This document shows positions 1 to 9,111 of a stretch of 64,000 nucleotides of DNA, in pieces. The notes under the pieces are model-generated. The model saw only the letters and a program-made list of their open reading frames with translations. It ran no database searches and had not been told where the DNA came from. How positions within the stretch are numbered: position 1 is the first letter of the stretch; each line of letters starts with the position of its first letter. The stretch is from NCBI RefSeq assembly GCF_026240635.1, contig NZ_CP110848.1, positions 2,358,501 through 2,422,500 on the forward strand. The letters run 5' to 3'. The position numbers were made by a program, and so were the translations under genes. Origin of the DNA: Trichothermofontia sichuanensis B231. GTDB taxonomy: Bacteria; Cyanobacteriota; Cyanobacteriia; B231.

Positions 1-4
1 GAAC

Positions 5-117
5 GGCCCTCACCCTAACCCCTTGCCCAGAGCGGGCGAGGTGCTCATCAAGCCAGGGTTTGGGCTTAAAGTCCCTTCGCCCCTTTTGTGGGAGAAGGGA
101 TTTAGGGATGAGGGGCC
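5..117. repeat. Dispersed G+C-rich palindromic repeat
   Basis: The block begins GGCCCTCACCCTAA and ends TTAGGGATGAGGGGCC, so its ends are roughly complementary. It contains two smaller C-run/G-run hairpins around 'cccagagcgggcga' and 'cgccccttttgtgggag'. Similar blocks recur at about 1766-1825, 4032-4090, 8176-8290, 27940-27990, 31040-31110 and 44855-44957. No coding signal is convincing here; short reading frames across it are by-products of the repeat. Confidence 0.7.
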
Positions 118-178
118 AAGCAAAGTCCACTCCTCTCGTAAGGGGAAAAGATGGGTCAGTCAACCCGCAGAGAAGACA

Positions 179-1492
179 CTAGGTGGAATGCCGTTGATTC
201 CAGGCAGTCGCCGCATCGTTGATGGCAGCCTCAACGGTCTTTTCTCCCAGCATGGCGGCTTGTAAGTTGTCGTAGATGAGCCTTTGCAAGACACTAATAT
301 CCTTCATGGCGGGGACCAGCACCTCTGCCGTTTGCATTTGTGAAGCACTGACGGCTCGGGCTTTTTCTAGGGCTGAATTGGCCGCTGCGGCCTGGTTTTC
401 CTCATAGCGATCGCGCAATGCTTTTTGGGTTGAGGGCAACACATTGGCTGCTTGGGCAAAGGCCAGTTGGTTGGTGTCATTGGTGACGAACAGAGCAAAG
501 TTCAGAGCAGTATCGGGTTGATCCGTTTGACGCGGAATCACCAGATTCATTACGGCTACATTCTTTTTACCCGTTTCCCCCGAAATTTGCGGCGCGACAT
601 CGGATACTTCGGCGATTCTTGGTGCGTTGGTGGCGATCGTGCTCAGGAATTCGGGCCCTGACGACAGGATGGCGGTTTCGCCGGCCTGGTAGAGTTCGAT
701 CGCCCGGCGATGGCCCTGGGTCAGCACTTCCCTGGGCAGGAGACCATCTTGATAGAGATCGACCCAGTATTGGAACGCCGCTTTCCCCTTGGCCGTGTTG
801 AAGGCGGCTTTACCCTGGTCATCCACCAGATCAACGCCCATCTGGACCAGGGATTCCAGCACCTCCGCTGAATCATCAGGGGCAAAGGTGACAAAGAAGG
901 CATATTTGCCAGTCTTCTCGCGAATTTGGCGAGCCACATTGGCCAGTTCGGCATAGGTTGCTGGGGGCTGGCTGATACCTGCTTGTTGGCAGAGGTCTGT
1001 GTTGTAGATGGTAATGCGGGTGGTCAGGTACCAGGGGAGACCAAAGCTTTTGCCGTTGAGGGTGCTGGCCTGCCAAATGTTGGGCAGGTAGAGGGCTTTT
1101 TGCTCAGGCGTTAAGCGATCGTCCAGGGTGAGCCATGCCCCCTGACTCGCCAGTTGGGAGGCAAAGTTGGGGTTGAGGTTAACCACATCGGGAGCCGTAT
1201 TGGCTGAGACCGCCGTCAAAATTTTACTTTCCATGGCAGCCCAGGGTACATCCACCCAGCGCACCTTTACCGTAGGATTGGCCTGCTCAAACTCAGCAAT
1301 CAGTCGATTGAAATAGTCCGTAAATTTCGGCTGGAGTTGCATCGTCCAGAATTCAATTTCAACGGGGCCGGCTGCCCCAGTCGGTGAGGCGGGGTTGGAT
1401 GGCGTTGGACTGCTGCAACTGATTAACCAACTTAACGCCAAACCAATAAGGGCCAAGAGACCCCAACGCGGCCAACGATGCGTGCTGCTCAT
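179..1492 (-). CDS. ABC transporter substrate-binding lipoprotein (family 1, sugar type)
   Basis: This is a 437-residue extracellular solute-binding protein of the MalE/UgpB type, expected to deliver a sugar or related solute to an ABC importer. The N terminus has a basic start (SSTHRWPRWG), a hydrophobic stretch and a lipobox LISC with Cys26 as the probable lipidation site. A Pro/Ser/Thr linker follows, then the mature domain starting VEIEFWTMQ, with the family's motif-rich N-terminal lobe (AAMESKILTAVSANTAPDVV). Length fits the family. No permease or ATPase partner lies within the window on this side; the ABC ATPase at 61-62 kb is a different class. The substrate cannot be told from sequence. 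Confidence 0.88.
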   Translation of the reverse strand: MSSTHRWPRWGLLALIGLALSWLISCSSPTPSNPASPTGAAGPVEIEFWTMQLQPKFTDYFNRLIAEFEQANPTVKVRWVDVPWAAMESKILTAVSANTAPDVVNLNPNFASQLASQGAWLTLDDRLTPEQKALYLPNIWQASTLNGKSFGLPWYLTTRITIYNTDLCQQAGISQPPATYAELANVARQIREKTGKYAFFVTFAPDDSAEVLESLVQMGVDLVDDQGKAAFNTAKGKAAFQYWVDLYQDGLLPREVLTQGHRRAIELYQAGETAILSSGPEFLSTIATNAPRIAEVSDVAPQISGETGKKNVAVMNLVIPRQTDQPDTALNFALFVTNDTNQLAFAQAANVLPSTQKALRDRYEENQAAAANSALEKARAVSASQMQTAEVLVPAMKDISVLQRLIYDNLQAAMLGEKTVEAAINDAATAWNQRHST

Positions 1493-1900
1493 AGGGCAAT
1501 CATGAATATATGTATTGTCTATGTTGTCTATGTCTCAAGGTTATGTCTCAAGGTCAATTGTTCACTCTAGCGCATTCTCGATCGAGCATGACGGCCTATC
1601 ATGGGGCCAAGATCAGTCTGCAAAGTCGGCATATCTGCAAAGTCGGCATAGGAGAATGCTTGCCGCTTTTGTTTAGCCGCAATCACCAACGATAGCCATC
1701 CCCAGTCATCCCCTTTGTTACCCATTCCCAGCGCTAGGGGTAATCCCTGATTGCCTAACAACACTCGAACGGCCCTCCCCCCAACCTATTAAAGTCCCTT
1801 CGCCCCACTTGGGAGAACGGACTTAAGAGTGAGGATAGAGGCGTGAGAAGGGAGGGAAACTGAGCAACGATCGCCGTTCTCTTGCTTCTCTCCTTACTTC
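1493..1900. other. Intergenic region with short repeats
   Basis: No convincing gene. It holds a 17-bp tandem duplication (1618-1651) and a degenerate copy of the G+C-rich dispersed repeat at about 1766-1825. Short frames on both strands lack ribosome sites and family features. Confidence 0.6.
1618..1651. repeat. 17-bp tandem duplication
   Basis: Two adjacent copies of CTGCAAAGTCGGCATAK (last base T, then G) follow each other without a gap. It lies in non-coding DNA upstream of the solute-binding protein gene. No function is evident. Confidence 0.8.
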
Positions 1901-3187
1901 TTACTTCTCACTTGCATTTTCGCGGGACTGTGCCCTGGCGGAAGGTCGCGATCGCGGTGTCCTAGATGTCACTGTTTTTTTCACGGTTGAAGCTGTTCGA
2001 CGACGTTTAGGTCCCGTGGTTGGTGGTTGCTCCACAGGTGTCACCGACGACTCAGCCACACTGTTCGCATCCTGCTTATGTGCATCGTGGGTAGAGTCGC
2101 TACTGTCGGTGATCTCGACCGCCAATTCAGTCGGTATGGCAGAATCGCTTGCAGGGGATTGTGTCAAAGCTGTTGTCAGTGCCGTTCCTTCAACGGCATC
2201 CCTAACCCCAGGCGTTTGCGAGCGCAGCGGTACAAGCGGCGACAGGATCAATTGGTGCAGATATAAGCGATAGTCGGGGCTGAGGTATTTCGCCTGCACC
2301 GATCGCCATAGACCTAGGGCTAGCTCGTGTTGCTCTTCGATCATTTGTCGCAGGTGAATCGACTCTGCCCATTCTGGCACCGACTTAATCAAAATCTGTT
2401 GCAATACCTGAATGTCATGCACCGTTCCCAGGCTATCTTGCAATCCTTTAATCTCTTCCACCCAATCCTTAAACGCCGGTTCATAGAAATCTGTAAAAAA
2501 TTCCGCCTGATAGCGCACATGCTTACAGGTTTTACGCAAATCATGTAGGGTCGGGCTGGCGATCGCAGCCCGATCGTCCGGTGCAATTAACCAGCCCGGA
2601 TGTAGTAATAACTCTGACAGCAACGGACTGAGTAATTCCGGTAAGACCAACTGCACAGCTTGTTGAGCCACCAGTGTATATTGAGGCCGTGCCAACCAAT
2701 CCTCGTAAGCTGCCTTCAGCGCTTGATAGGTTTCGCCTTTAAGCACCGCTTTAACTTGATCAAATGCCTTTTTACGGTGTTTACTCAAAACCGCGATCGC
2801 CTGCGCAAGGAGACGGTGCTCAGATGGATCAAGCTTATCCGCATAATCCGTATTGAGCGTATCCAATTGAACATCCAGGTCGCGCAGTTGTCCCAGACGT
2901 TTGGTGACAGCCTGTAGGGCTTTAATCTGAGCCGCCTTGGGCAGAACAATTGCTGCCTCAAAAATTTGTAAAGCGGTTTGCAACCGCCGAATCGCCACCC
3001 GCATTTGATGCAGATCCTCTGGGTCCTTATCCTTCAGGACCAGCGTTTCACGACTGACCAGGCGATGATAGTATTTCTGGATTAGCGTATAGGCATACTG
3101 TTCGACCGTTGCGACTGTAACCCCCGATGGGCAAGCAGTTGCTTGCAAACCATCTTGAGAAGAACCATTTTTAGAAGCTTTAGCCAT
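1901..3187 (-). CDS. CHAD domain protein
   Basis: CHAD (conserved histidine alpha-helical) domains bind polyphosphate through basic residues on a helical bundle. Starting at the MAKASKNG methionine (3187) gives about 428 residues; a start at 3256 would add 23 residues of unlikely sequence. The core shows the CHAD signature: DPEDLHQMRVAIRRLQTAL near the N terminus, RDLDVQLDTL, then LHDLRKTCKHVRYQAEFF and LQDSLGTVHDIQVL. The final 90 residues are low-complexity, rich in Ser, Thr and Ala, and end with a very basic stretch (GPKRRRTASTVKKT). No CYTH phosphatase domain is attached and no polyphosphate gene is adjacent, so the cellular role is inferred only from the fold. Confidence 0.88.
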   Translation of the reverse strand: MAKASKNGSSQDGLQATACPSGVTVATVEQYAYTLIQKYYHRLVSRETLVLKDKDPEDLHQMRVAIRRLQTALQIFEAAIVLPKAAQIKALQAVTKRLGQLRDLDVQLDTLNTDYADKLDPSEHRLLAQAIAVLSKHRKKAFDQVKAVLKGETYQALKAAYEDWLARPQYTLVAQQAVQLVLPELLSPLLSELLLHPGWLIAPDDRAAIASPTLHDLRKTCKHVRYQAEFFTDFYEPAFKDWVEEIKGLQDSLGTVHDIQVLQQILIKSVPEWAESIHLRQMIEEQHELALGLWRSVQAKYLSPDYRLYLHQLILSPLVPLRSQTPGVRDAVEGTALTTALTQSPASDSAIPTELAVEITDSSDSTHDAHKQDANSVAESSVTPVEQPPTTGPKRRRTASTVKKTVTSRTPRSRPSARAQSRENASEK

Positions 3188-3372
3188 TGCTATTATCACT
3201 GCCCCAGCAGGATCCCGTGATTCCAACCCTTCCCCACTTTTTCTATTATAGGCCAATGCCGCTCAATGATAGTCGCAACAAAACAGGCGAGTTCGCCCAA
3301 TGACGACTCCCGTAAACTAAGGCCGCTGTCCCTTAGGGAGCAGCGCCCTCAAATGCCACAAACCGGTACTTC

Positions 3373-3654
3373 TTAGAATCCCGATTGACGGACAACCTGC
3401 TTGCTGTCACGCTCGCGAGGTCTTGCTTTATTAACCCGCAATTGCCGTCCCATCCAGTCGGCTCCATCCAGTTCTGAAATTGCGGCGTCTTCCTGGGCAT
3501 CTTCGTCCATTTCGACGAAGGCAAAGCCCCGCATACGCCCAGTCTCTCGGTCAGTGGGCAACACAACGCGCTTAATGGTACCGTATTCCTGAAAAACCTG
3601 CCGCAAGTCCTCTTCGGTTGCCCGATACGACAGGTTACCGATGTAGATAGTCAT
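3373..3654 (-). CDS. rbp: RRM-type RNA-binding protein (cyanobacterial Rbp)
   Basis: A 93-residue protein made almost entirely of one RNA-recognition motif. RNP2 is IYIGNL at residues 3-8 and RNP1 is RGFAFVEM near residue 43. The start is the methionine of MTIYIGNL, the standard start for this family; an upstream methionine would add 11 unrelated residues. The basic tail (RVNKARPRERDSK) lacks the glycine-rich extension seen in some cold-induced relatives. In cyanobacteria such proteins bind single-stranded RNA and are often cold-regulated or tether mRNA to membranes; which applies here is not shown by the sequence. Confidence 0.92.
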   Translation of the reverse strand: MTIYIGNLSYRATEEDLRQVFQEYGTIKRVVLPTDRETGRMRGFAFVEMDEDAQEDAAISELDGADWMGRQLRVNKARPRERDSKQVVRQSGF

Positions 3655-4296
3655 GTGCAATTGATCGAAACGTGAATACATGCACAAAGGTTCGGGCTAA
3701 ACCTCAATGCTGGCATTGCAAGAAACTGGGGACTGGGGTGTACCACACTCTCGTTACAGTGCCGCTTGACTAAACCACCACGCCGAGGCCGTGGAGACTC
3801 ACAAGCGCGATCGTCCTGAGAGACCAAACCCTTTTGCTAGTCCCATCATATCCTGTCTGCCTAAATTCGCAAGCCCCCTCTTGCAATAACGATCACCCCC
3901 CGCAGTCGTGCAATCGCAGCATGGAGAGGTCATGTAGTCTCAGATACGCCTGCAGGGGTTGGAGAGTTTTGAGAAGGCAATGAGGCAAGTAATGCTAGCA
4001 TAATTTGCCTCAGTTTCCCATTCCTTAAAAAAAGGCCCTCATTCCTTAACCCCTTCTCCCCAGCCGGGAAAAGGAGGACCAAGCCAGTGGCTGTCGATTT
4101 GCTCCCAAACTCTTTTGAGCTGCTCGGTTCTCCCAAGCTGGGACAAGGGAGTACGAAGCTACCGTGTCTGACTCCTACTGAGACGATGGGGTTGGCGGAT
4201 GCCTCTAGGATGCGTTTGTGTTGGGACAGTCGCAACTAGGAAGCCCCGTGTTACGCTAGGGATGCTTTCTACAGCTTCCGGATTGGGATAACAACA
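3655..4296. other. Intergenic region between rbp and the UDP-sugar operon
   Basis: About 640 bp without a supported gene. It contains a degenerate G+C-rich dispersed repeat near 4032-4090. This should hold the 5' regions of both rbp (minus) and the UXS gene (plus), but no clear sigma-70 promoter could be picked out. Confidence 0.5.
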
Positions 4297-6588
4297 ATGA
4301 GAATTCTGGTGACAGGGGGGGCAGGATTCATCGGTTCCCATTTGATCGATCGCTTAATGGAGCAAGGACACGAAGTCTTGTGTTTAGACAATTTCTATAC
4401 CGGTCACAAACGCAATATCCTCAAATGGCTAGATCATCCCTATTTTGAATTGATTCGCCATGATATTACGGAGCCAATTCGGCTAGAGGTGGATCAGATT
4501 TATCATCTAGCCTGTCCCGCATCCCCTGTTCACTACCAACATAATCCGGTCAAAACGCTTAAGACTAATGTGATGGGTACCCTCTATATGCTGGGGTTGG
4601 CAAAACGCATTCGGGCACGGTTTTTGCTCGCCTCAACTTCGGAGATTTATGGTGATCCAACGGTACATCCCCAGCCTGAGGAATATTGGGGCAATGTTAA
4701 TCCGATCGGGATTCGATCGTGCTATGACGAAGGCAAACGGGTTGCTGAAACCCTGGCGTTTGACTATCATCACCAAAACGGCGTTGATATTCGAGTGGCG
4801 CGAATTTTCAATAGCTTAACTGGGGATCAGCCGGTTATCTATTATCAAGGTGATCAACTTTACTACGAATCCTTTGCAGACTGCTACGATCGCATTCATC
4901 AGGATATTTCTAGAGTCTCGGTTCCCTGCTTCGACAGGTGGGGCAACATGGTTTTGAAGCCCATCTCAGCGGTTTGGAAGCACAAGGTTAGTAAGCCGGG
5001 GTATGACATTACGACGACCTGGGGTAAACGTGTCAAGATCACTGAAGATCACAGCCTGTTCACGCGGGATGAGCAGGGTTTACCCAGACCCATTTTTGGT
5101 AAAGATCTCCAGATTGGGGATTGGGTGGCGATTCCTGCCTATCTTCCATTTATTGATAAGCCACTGAAGCCTTTCTACATCACGGATAAAGTGCCGCCGG
5201 AAGGTTTATCAATCTGCCCTCCAGATGTGGTGCCCTATTTGGAACAGCATCGCGAGGCCATTGATAACTATTTACAGCAACAAGGTATCGATTCTCAGCA
5301 GCGCTATAATTATTTAAAAAAATATGAAGTCAGTAATCGTATTCCCTTGAAATTGTGGCAGTATCTAGGGTTATCGCTGACACCCAAAGATAGTATTGCC
5401 ACCGCTGGCTCTGCTGAACGGATCAATAACTACATCGAAGAGGTGGAATCTTTCCTGTGGTTCTTGGGATTTTATCTGGCACAGGGATGTCTTGTCGACA
5501 TCGCTCCAGATGATTCCCAGTTACTGTTTAGATCTAATATTAAAGATCTTCAAAAACTAATAGGAGTTTGTCGATCGCTATTTGGATATGACTGTGGGAT
5601 CACATGGCATTACGATGCCAGTCAGGCACCGACTGTTTACCTGCGTTCTAAAATTATTGTTGATTTAGTTGTGAACGCTTTTGGATTGGGTGGCAATCTC
5701 AGTCTCCCCAAAGATATCCCCACCTGGATTCTACAGCTACCAAAGCAACAATTGGTGCATTTCTTGCAGGGATTTTGGGAAGGAGAGGGTAATGATGACG
5801 CTACAACCACTGGTTCTCAATTGATCTTTGATAGTTCTAGTTCAAGGATTATCGAAAAATTGGTCTTGATTTTAGCAAAATTTGGTCTAGTTAGCTCAGT
5901 TTCAGAAGCCCACAGGACAGTTAGCCAAGCCAACCCTGAGCCATATAAGTCCTATCGCCTGACTGTACAGGAACTAGATAACTATGACATTTTGAAACTG
6001 GCTAGTAGCCAGCAAACGTTGCAGGTAAAAACTACTCATGATTTGGCTTGGGATAGGGTAAAGGAAATTCATACATTTGATATCGATGATTTTGTCTATG
6101 ACTTTTCAGTGCCGGACGCGGAAAACTTTATCGGTGGCACCTATGGGATTTGTTGTCATAATACCTACGGGCCACGTATGTTAGAAAATGATGGACGGGT
6201 GGTGAGTAATTTTGTGGCCCAAGCTGTGCGTGGAAATCCCCTAACGGTGTATGGCGATGGCTCCCAAACTCGGAGTTTTTGTTATGTCTCTGATCTGGTA
6301 GAAGGGTTGATGCGCCTGATGGCAGGTGATTTTATTGAGCCGGTCAATCTGGGCAATCCTGATGAATATACCATTTTGCAATTGGCGGAAACGGTACGGG
6401 AGATGGTTAATCCAGACTTGGAAATTATCCATAAGCCCTTACCCCAGGATGATCCGCGTCGCCGTCAACCAGATATTACCCGTGCTCGTACCTATTTGAA
6501 TTGGCAACCTCAGGTACCTTTGCGCAAAGGGCTGGCTGCCACGATCGCTGATTTTCGTGAACGAATCGCTGAAGGGGGAGACAAATAA
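4297..6588 (+). CDS. UDP-glucuronate decarboxylase (UXS-type SDR) interrupted by an intein
   Basis: The host protein is an extended short-chain dehydrogenase that converts UDP-glucuronate to UDP-xylose with bound NAD. Its N half shows the Rossmann motif [10 protein letters not shown] (residues 7-16), the CPASPVHYQ motif typical of UXS, and catalytic Tyr143 and Lys147 in SCYDEGKR. At residue 172 the reading jumps from VARIFN into a 450-residue intein and resumes at [17 protein letters not shown]. Removing the intein leaves 313 residues, the normal UXS length. Active enzyme therefore depends on protein splicing. The stop overlaps the next start (TAATG), so it is translationally coupled to UDP-glucose dehydrogenase, which makes its substrate. 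Confidence 0.93.
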   Translation: MRILVTGGAGFIGSHLIDRLMEQGHEVLCLDNFYTGHKRNILKWLDHPYFELIRHDITEPIRLEVDQIYHLACPASPVHYQHNPVKTLKTNVMGTLYMLGLAKRIRARFLLASTSEIYGDPTVHPQPEEYWGNVNPIGIRSCYDEGKRVAETLAFDYHHQNGVDIRVARIFNSLTGDQPVIYYQGDQLYYESFADCYDRIHQDISRVSVPCFDRWGNMVLKPISAVWKHKVSKPGYDITTTWGKRVKITEDHSLFTRDEQGLPRPIFGKDLQIGDWVAIPAYLPFIDKPLKPFYITDKVPPEGLSICPPDVVPYLEQHREAIDNYLQQQGIDSQQRYNYLKKYEVSNRIPLKLWQYLGLSLTPKDSIATAGSAERINNYIEEVESFLWFLGFYLAQGCLVDIAPDDSQLLFRSNIKDLQKLIGVCRSLFGYDCGITWHYDASQAPTVYLRSKIIVDLVVNAFGLGGNLSLPKDIPTWILQLPKQQLVHFLQGFWEGEGNDDATTTGSQLIFDSSSSRIIEKLVLILAKFGLVSSVSEAHRTVSQANPEPYKSYRLTVQELDNYDILKLASSQQTLQVKTTHDLAWDRVKEIHTFDIDDFVYDFSVPDAENFIGGTYGICCHNTYGPRMLENDGRVVSNFVAQAVRGNPLTVYGDGSQTRSFCYVSDLVEGLMRLMAGDFIEPVNLGNPDEYTILQLAETVREMVNPDLEIIHKPLPQDDPRRRQPDITRARTYLNWQPQVPLRKGLAATIADFRERIAEGGDK
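4813..6162 (+). mobile_element. Intein with a degenerate LAGLIDADG endonuclease domain
   Basis: A 450-residue in-frame insertion (host residues 173-622) in the conserved RIFN/TYGP motif. Splicing block A starts with Ser1 ([11 protein letters not shown]). Block B is [12 protein letters not shown], with the TxxH residues at intein positions 77-80. Block F is [15 protein letters not shown]. Block G is GICCHN followed by a Thr +1 extein residue. So it is a class 1 type intein using Ser1 and Thr+1. The centre carries two dodecapeptide endonuclease motifs: LGFYLAQGC (intein 218-226) and LQGFWEGEG (318-326). The first has Gln where an acidic catalytic residue is expected, so endonuclease activity may be lost. 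Intein boundaries are precise because both extein halves rejoin a family-conserved motif. Confidence 0.92.
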
Positions 6589-7976
6589 TGCGTGTGTGTG
6601 TGATTGGAACTGGTTATGTGGGGTTAGTAACGGGGGTTTGCTTGGCCCATATTGGCCATGAAGTGATTTGTATTGACAACAATGAGGATAAAATCAAACT
6701 CTTGAATGCTGGTCAATCTCCCATTTTTGAGCCAGGACTAGTGGAGATTATGAAAGCCGCAACCGCGGCGAACTTGCTCACGTTTAGTACAGATTTGGCT
6801 GCTGGTGTGCGTCACGGTGAAGTCCTGTTTATTGCTGTAGGAACCCCAGCCTTACCAACGGGGGAAAGTGATACCCGCTATGTAGAGGCAGTTGCCCGTG
6901 GCATTGGTCACTGTCTGAGCAATAATGAACAAGGCTATAAGGTGATTGTGAACAAATCCACGGTGCCGATCGGCTCCGGCGACTGGGTGCGAATGTTGGT
7001 GATGGATGGCATCAACGATGGTAAAAAAAATGGAGAAGCAACGGCTCCTAAATCTAGCAGCAGGGTTGAGTTTGATGTGGTCAGTAATCCAGAATTTCTG
7101 CGTGAAGGATCAGCCGTCTACGATACATTTAATCCCGATCGTATTGTCTTGGGTAGTAATAGTCAGCGGGCGTTGGATCTCATGCAGCAACTCTACGCCC
7201 CGATCATTGATCGCAAGTTGGAACCCCAATATCTCGATTTAACTGATCCGATTCCCGTTGTGGTGACGGATCTGAATTCTGCCGAAATGATTAAATATGC
7301 AGCTAACTCATTCCTCGCCACCAAGATTAGCTTTATCAATGAGATTGCTAATATCTGCGATCGCGTCGGGGCTGATGTGGTGCAGGTAGCCAAGGGCATT
7401 GGTTTAGACTCGCGCATTGGTGGCAAGTTTTTGCAAGCGGGGATTGGTTGGGGGGGATCGTGTTTTCCTAAGGATTTAGCGGCCCTGATCCACACAGCGG
7501 AAGATTATGGGTATGATGCTCAGTTGCTCAAGGCGAGTGTCAGTACCAATCAACGCCAGCGCCTGTGTGTGGTGGAAAAGTTGCAACAGGTGTTGAAGAT
7601 TCTTAAGGGTAAAACCATTGGTTTGTTGGGGTTAACCTTTAAGCCTGATACGGATGATATGCGCGATGCGCCGTCGTTGGATTTGATTGAGCACCTGCAT
7701 CGACTGGGGGCAAAGGTGAAGGCCTATGACCCGATCGTGTCGCAAACGGGCCTGCGATTTGGTATTTCCCATGTGATTGTGGAAACCAGTCTGGAGCAGT
7801 TAGCCGATGGGTGTGATGCCCTAGTTGTAGTCACAGATTGGCCCCAGTTTCGGAATCTGGATTATGCTCAAATTGCTAAACTGATGCACAATGCGGTGAT
7901 GATCGATGGACGTAATTTTCTCGATCGTGAGACCCTGCAACAGGCTGGTTTCTACTACGTTGGTATTGGTCACTAA
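6588..7976 (+). CDS. ugd: UDP-glucose 6-dehydrogenase
   Basis: The enzyme oxidises UDP-glucose twice with NAD to UDP-glucuronate, the substrate of the upstream UXS enzyme. It has 462 residues, starting at an ATG that overlaps the UXS stop. Visible motifs are the N-terminal Rossmann GTGYVGLVTG (residues 7-16), VNKSTVPIGSG, the NPEFLREGSA segment, the central helix AEMIKYAANSFLATKISFINE, and the active-site GGSCFPKD with Cys292. The C-terminal nucleotide-binding domain carries LLGLTFKPDTDDMRDAPS. A short insert (KKNGEATAPKSSSR) makes it slightly longer than the usual 430-450 residues. The gene pair makes UDP-GlcA and UDP-xylose for polysaccharide synthesis. Confidence 0.96.
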   Translation: MRVCVIGTGYVGLVTGVCLAHIGHEVICIDNNEDKIKLLNAGQSPIFEPGLVEIMKAATAANLLTFSTDLAAGVRHGEVLFIAVGTPALPTGESDTRYVEAVARGIGHCLSNNEQGYKVIVNKSTVPIGSGDWVRMLVMDGINDGKKNGEATAPKSSSRVEFDVVSNPEFLREGSAVYDTFNPDRIVLGSNSQRALDLMQQLYAPIIDRKLEPQYLDLTDPIPVVVTDLNSAEMIKYAANSFLATKISFINEIANICDRVGADVVQVAKGIGLDSRIGGKFLQAGIGWGGSCFPKDLAALIHTAEDYGYDAQLLKASVSTNQRQRLCVVEKLQQVLKILKGKTIGLLGLTFKPDTDDMRDAPSLDLIEHLHRLGAKVKAYDPIVSQTGLRFGISHVIVETSLEQLADGCDALVVVTDWPQFRNLDYAQIAKLMHNAVMIDGRNFLDRETLQQAGFYYVGIGH

Positions 7977-8449
7977 ACCAACCTCTCGTGCAGTAGGGAG
8001 ATCATCTACCAACGGCTAATACAGTAAACGTCAAGTTCAGCAACATGAGTCAGTAGGTAGGTGTTCTGCTTGATTGACAAATTTCTTCCCCCTTACGTGA
8101 GGAGTGAGGAGTGAGGAGTGAGGAGTGAGGAAAGAGGAGTGAGGTTGAGAAGGAGCGAAGGCCTTTTTTCCCTGGTTGACTGGCAATTTTTTCCCCTCAT
8201 CCCTAAATCCCTTGTCCCACCAGGGGCGAAGGGACTTTAACCTCAAAACTTGGCTCGCAGGCCCCTCTCCCGCTCTGGAAGAGCAGGGTGGGGGTGAGGG
8301 TGCTGCAAGTTTTATAGTTATTTCAGGAAAGAGATGTCTAAGCCCCTCTCCCCCTGTGGGAGAGGGGTTGGAGGTGAGGGGGCTGTTTCAGCCTAAATTG
8401 CAATGACTATATCAGTTAATCAGAGTAAAATTCTTAATAGGTAGTGGCT
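7977..8449. other. Repeat-filled intergenic region
   Basis: About 470 bp without a gene. It holds a short tandem of GGAGTGA units (8101-8144), a copy of the G+C-rich dispersed repeat (about 8176-8300) and a variant of the MITE-like element (8312-8411). Confidence 0.7.
8312..8411. repeat. MITE-like element, variant with alternative left end
   Basis: The right end (GGGGGCTGTTTCAGCCTAAATTGCAATGACTATA) matches, in inverted orientation, the 'left' end of the 107-bp elements elsewhere. The other end differs: it reads TATAGTTATTTCAGG, then 'agatgtctaagcccctctc', which is shared with the copy at 32941-33026. It therefore looks like a second subtype of the same element. Confidence 0.65.
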
Positions 8450-9058
8450 ATGAGTAACACCGATCAAGACCTACTTGTTATTGCGCTTTATATCATCTCG
8501 GTCGTCCTAGTTCTTTCAATTAAGAATCCTCTCAAAATTACTTTTGAAAAAGCCCTTTTTAAGGAGTCTATTGAAAAAATAAAATTGAATATAGAAATTG
8601 ATTTTAAGCTAAAGTCACAATATCAATCGACAGAAAAATTGACAAATTTAGTCATCACGATCGAGAATAAATCCTCGGAAGAAGCTATTAAGATCGATTG
8701 GGATAAAAGTAGCTTCGTAGACATTGATGGAAAAGTCCACCGCATTGTACGATCGCCACCGGGATTAGAAGCTGATGCCAATAAAACGGCTAACGTTAGT
8801 CTAATTCCCCCGACTAAAAAATATCCTGCTGACCTCGTCACTGAGGACATTGTTAAGCAGAAAGAAACCCCGCTGGTTGATCTCTCAAAACTCAAGCATG
8901 AGAAATTCCCCTATCGCTTTTCACTCTGGCTATTTGCAGAAGTTTTTAATACTCAATTGGTTGATAGCAAGCCCAAGGTTTGCATTCTGGACTGTCAGTT
9001 CAAAATTAGCGAAACTCCCTTTCAATTTTCTGACATTTTCAATTTACCGAAGCTTTGA
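8450..9058 (+). CDS. Hypothetical membrane-anchored protein, A+T-rich
   Basis: About 202 residues from the ATG at 8450 (preceded by AGGTAG); a GTG two codons upstream is an alternative. One hydrophobic helix spans roughly residues 7-25 (LLVIALYIISVVLVLSI). It is followed by a soluble part rich in Lys, Asp and Ser whose pattern (NLVITIENKSSEEAIKIDW) suggests beta-sandwich strands. No family was recognised. The coding region is clearly richer in A and T than its neighbours (runs such as ATTGAAAAAATAAAATTGAATATAG), and repeats flank it on one side. These points are compatible with recent acquisition. Topology would place the domain on one side of a membrane, which side being unknown. Confidence 0.6.
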   Translation: MSNTDQDLLVIALYIISVVLVLSIKNPLKITFEKALFKESIEKIKLNIEIDFKLKSQYQSTEKLTNLVITIENKSSEEAIKIDWDKSSFVDIDGKVHRIVRSPPGLEADANKTANVSLIPPTKKYPADLVTEDIVKQKETPLVDLSKLKHEKFPYRFSLWLFAEVFNTQLVDSKPKVCILDCQFKISETPFQFSDIFNLPKL

Positions 9059-9111
9059 CATTAACACCTTTAGGCACAGACAGCTAATTCCAGGGTCGAT
9101 ATTATGCCCAA

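Noticed and set aside
3930-4235. 101-codon open frame on the minus strand
   Set aside because: It runs through a G+C-rich repeat and its translation has no known pattern.
4813-6162. Group I or II intron in the UXS gene
   Set aside because: The insertion is fully open in frame and carries protein splicing motifs, so it is an intein and not an RNA intron.
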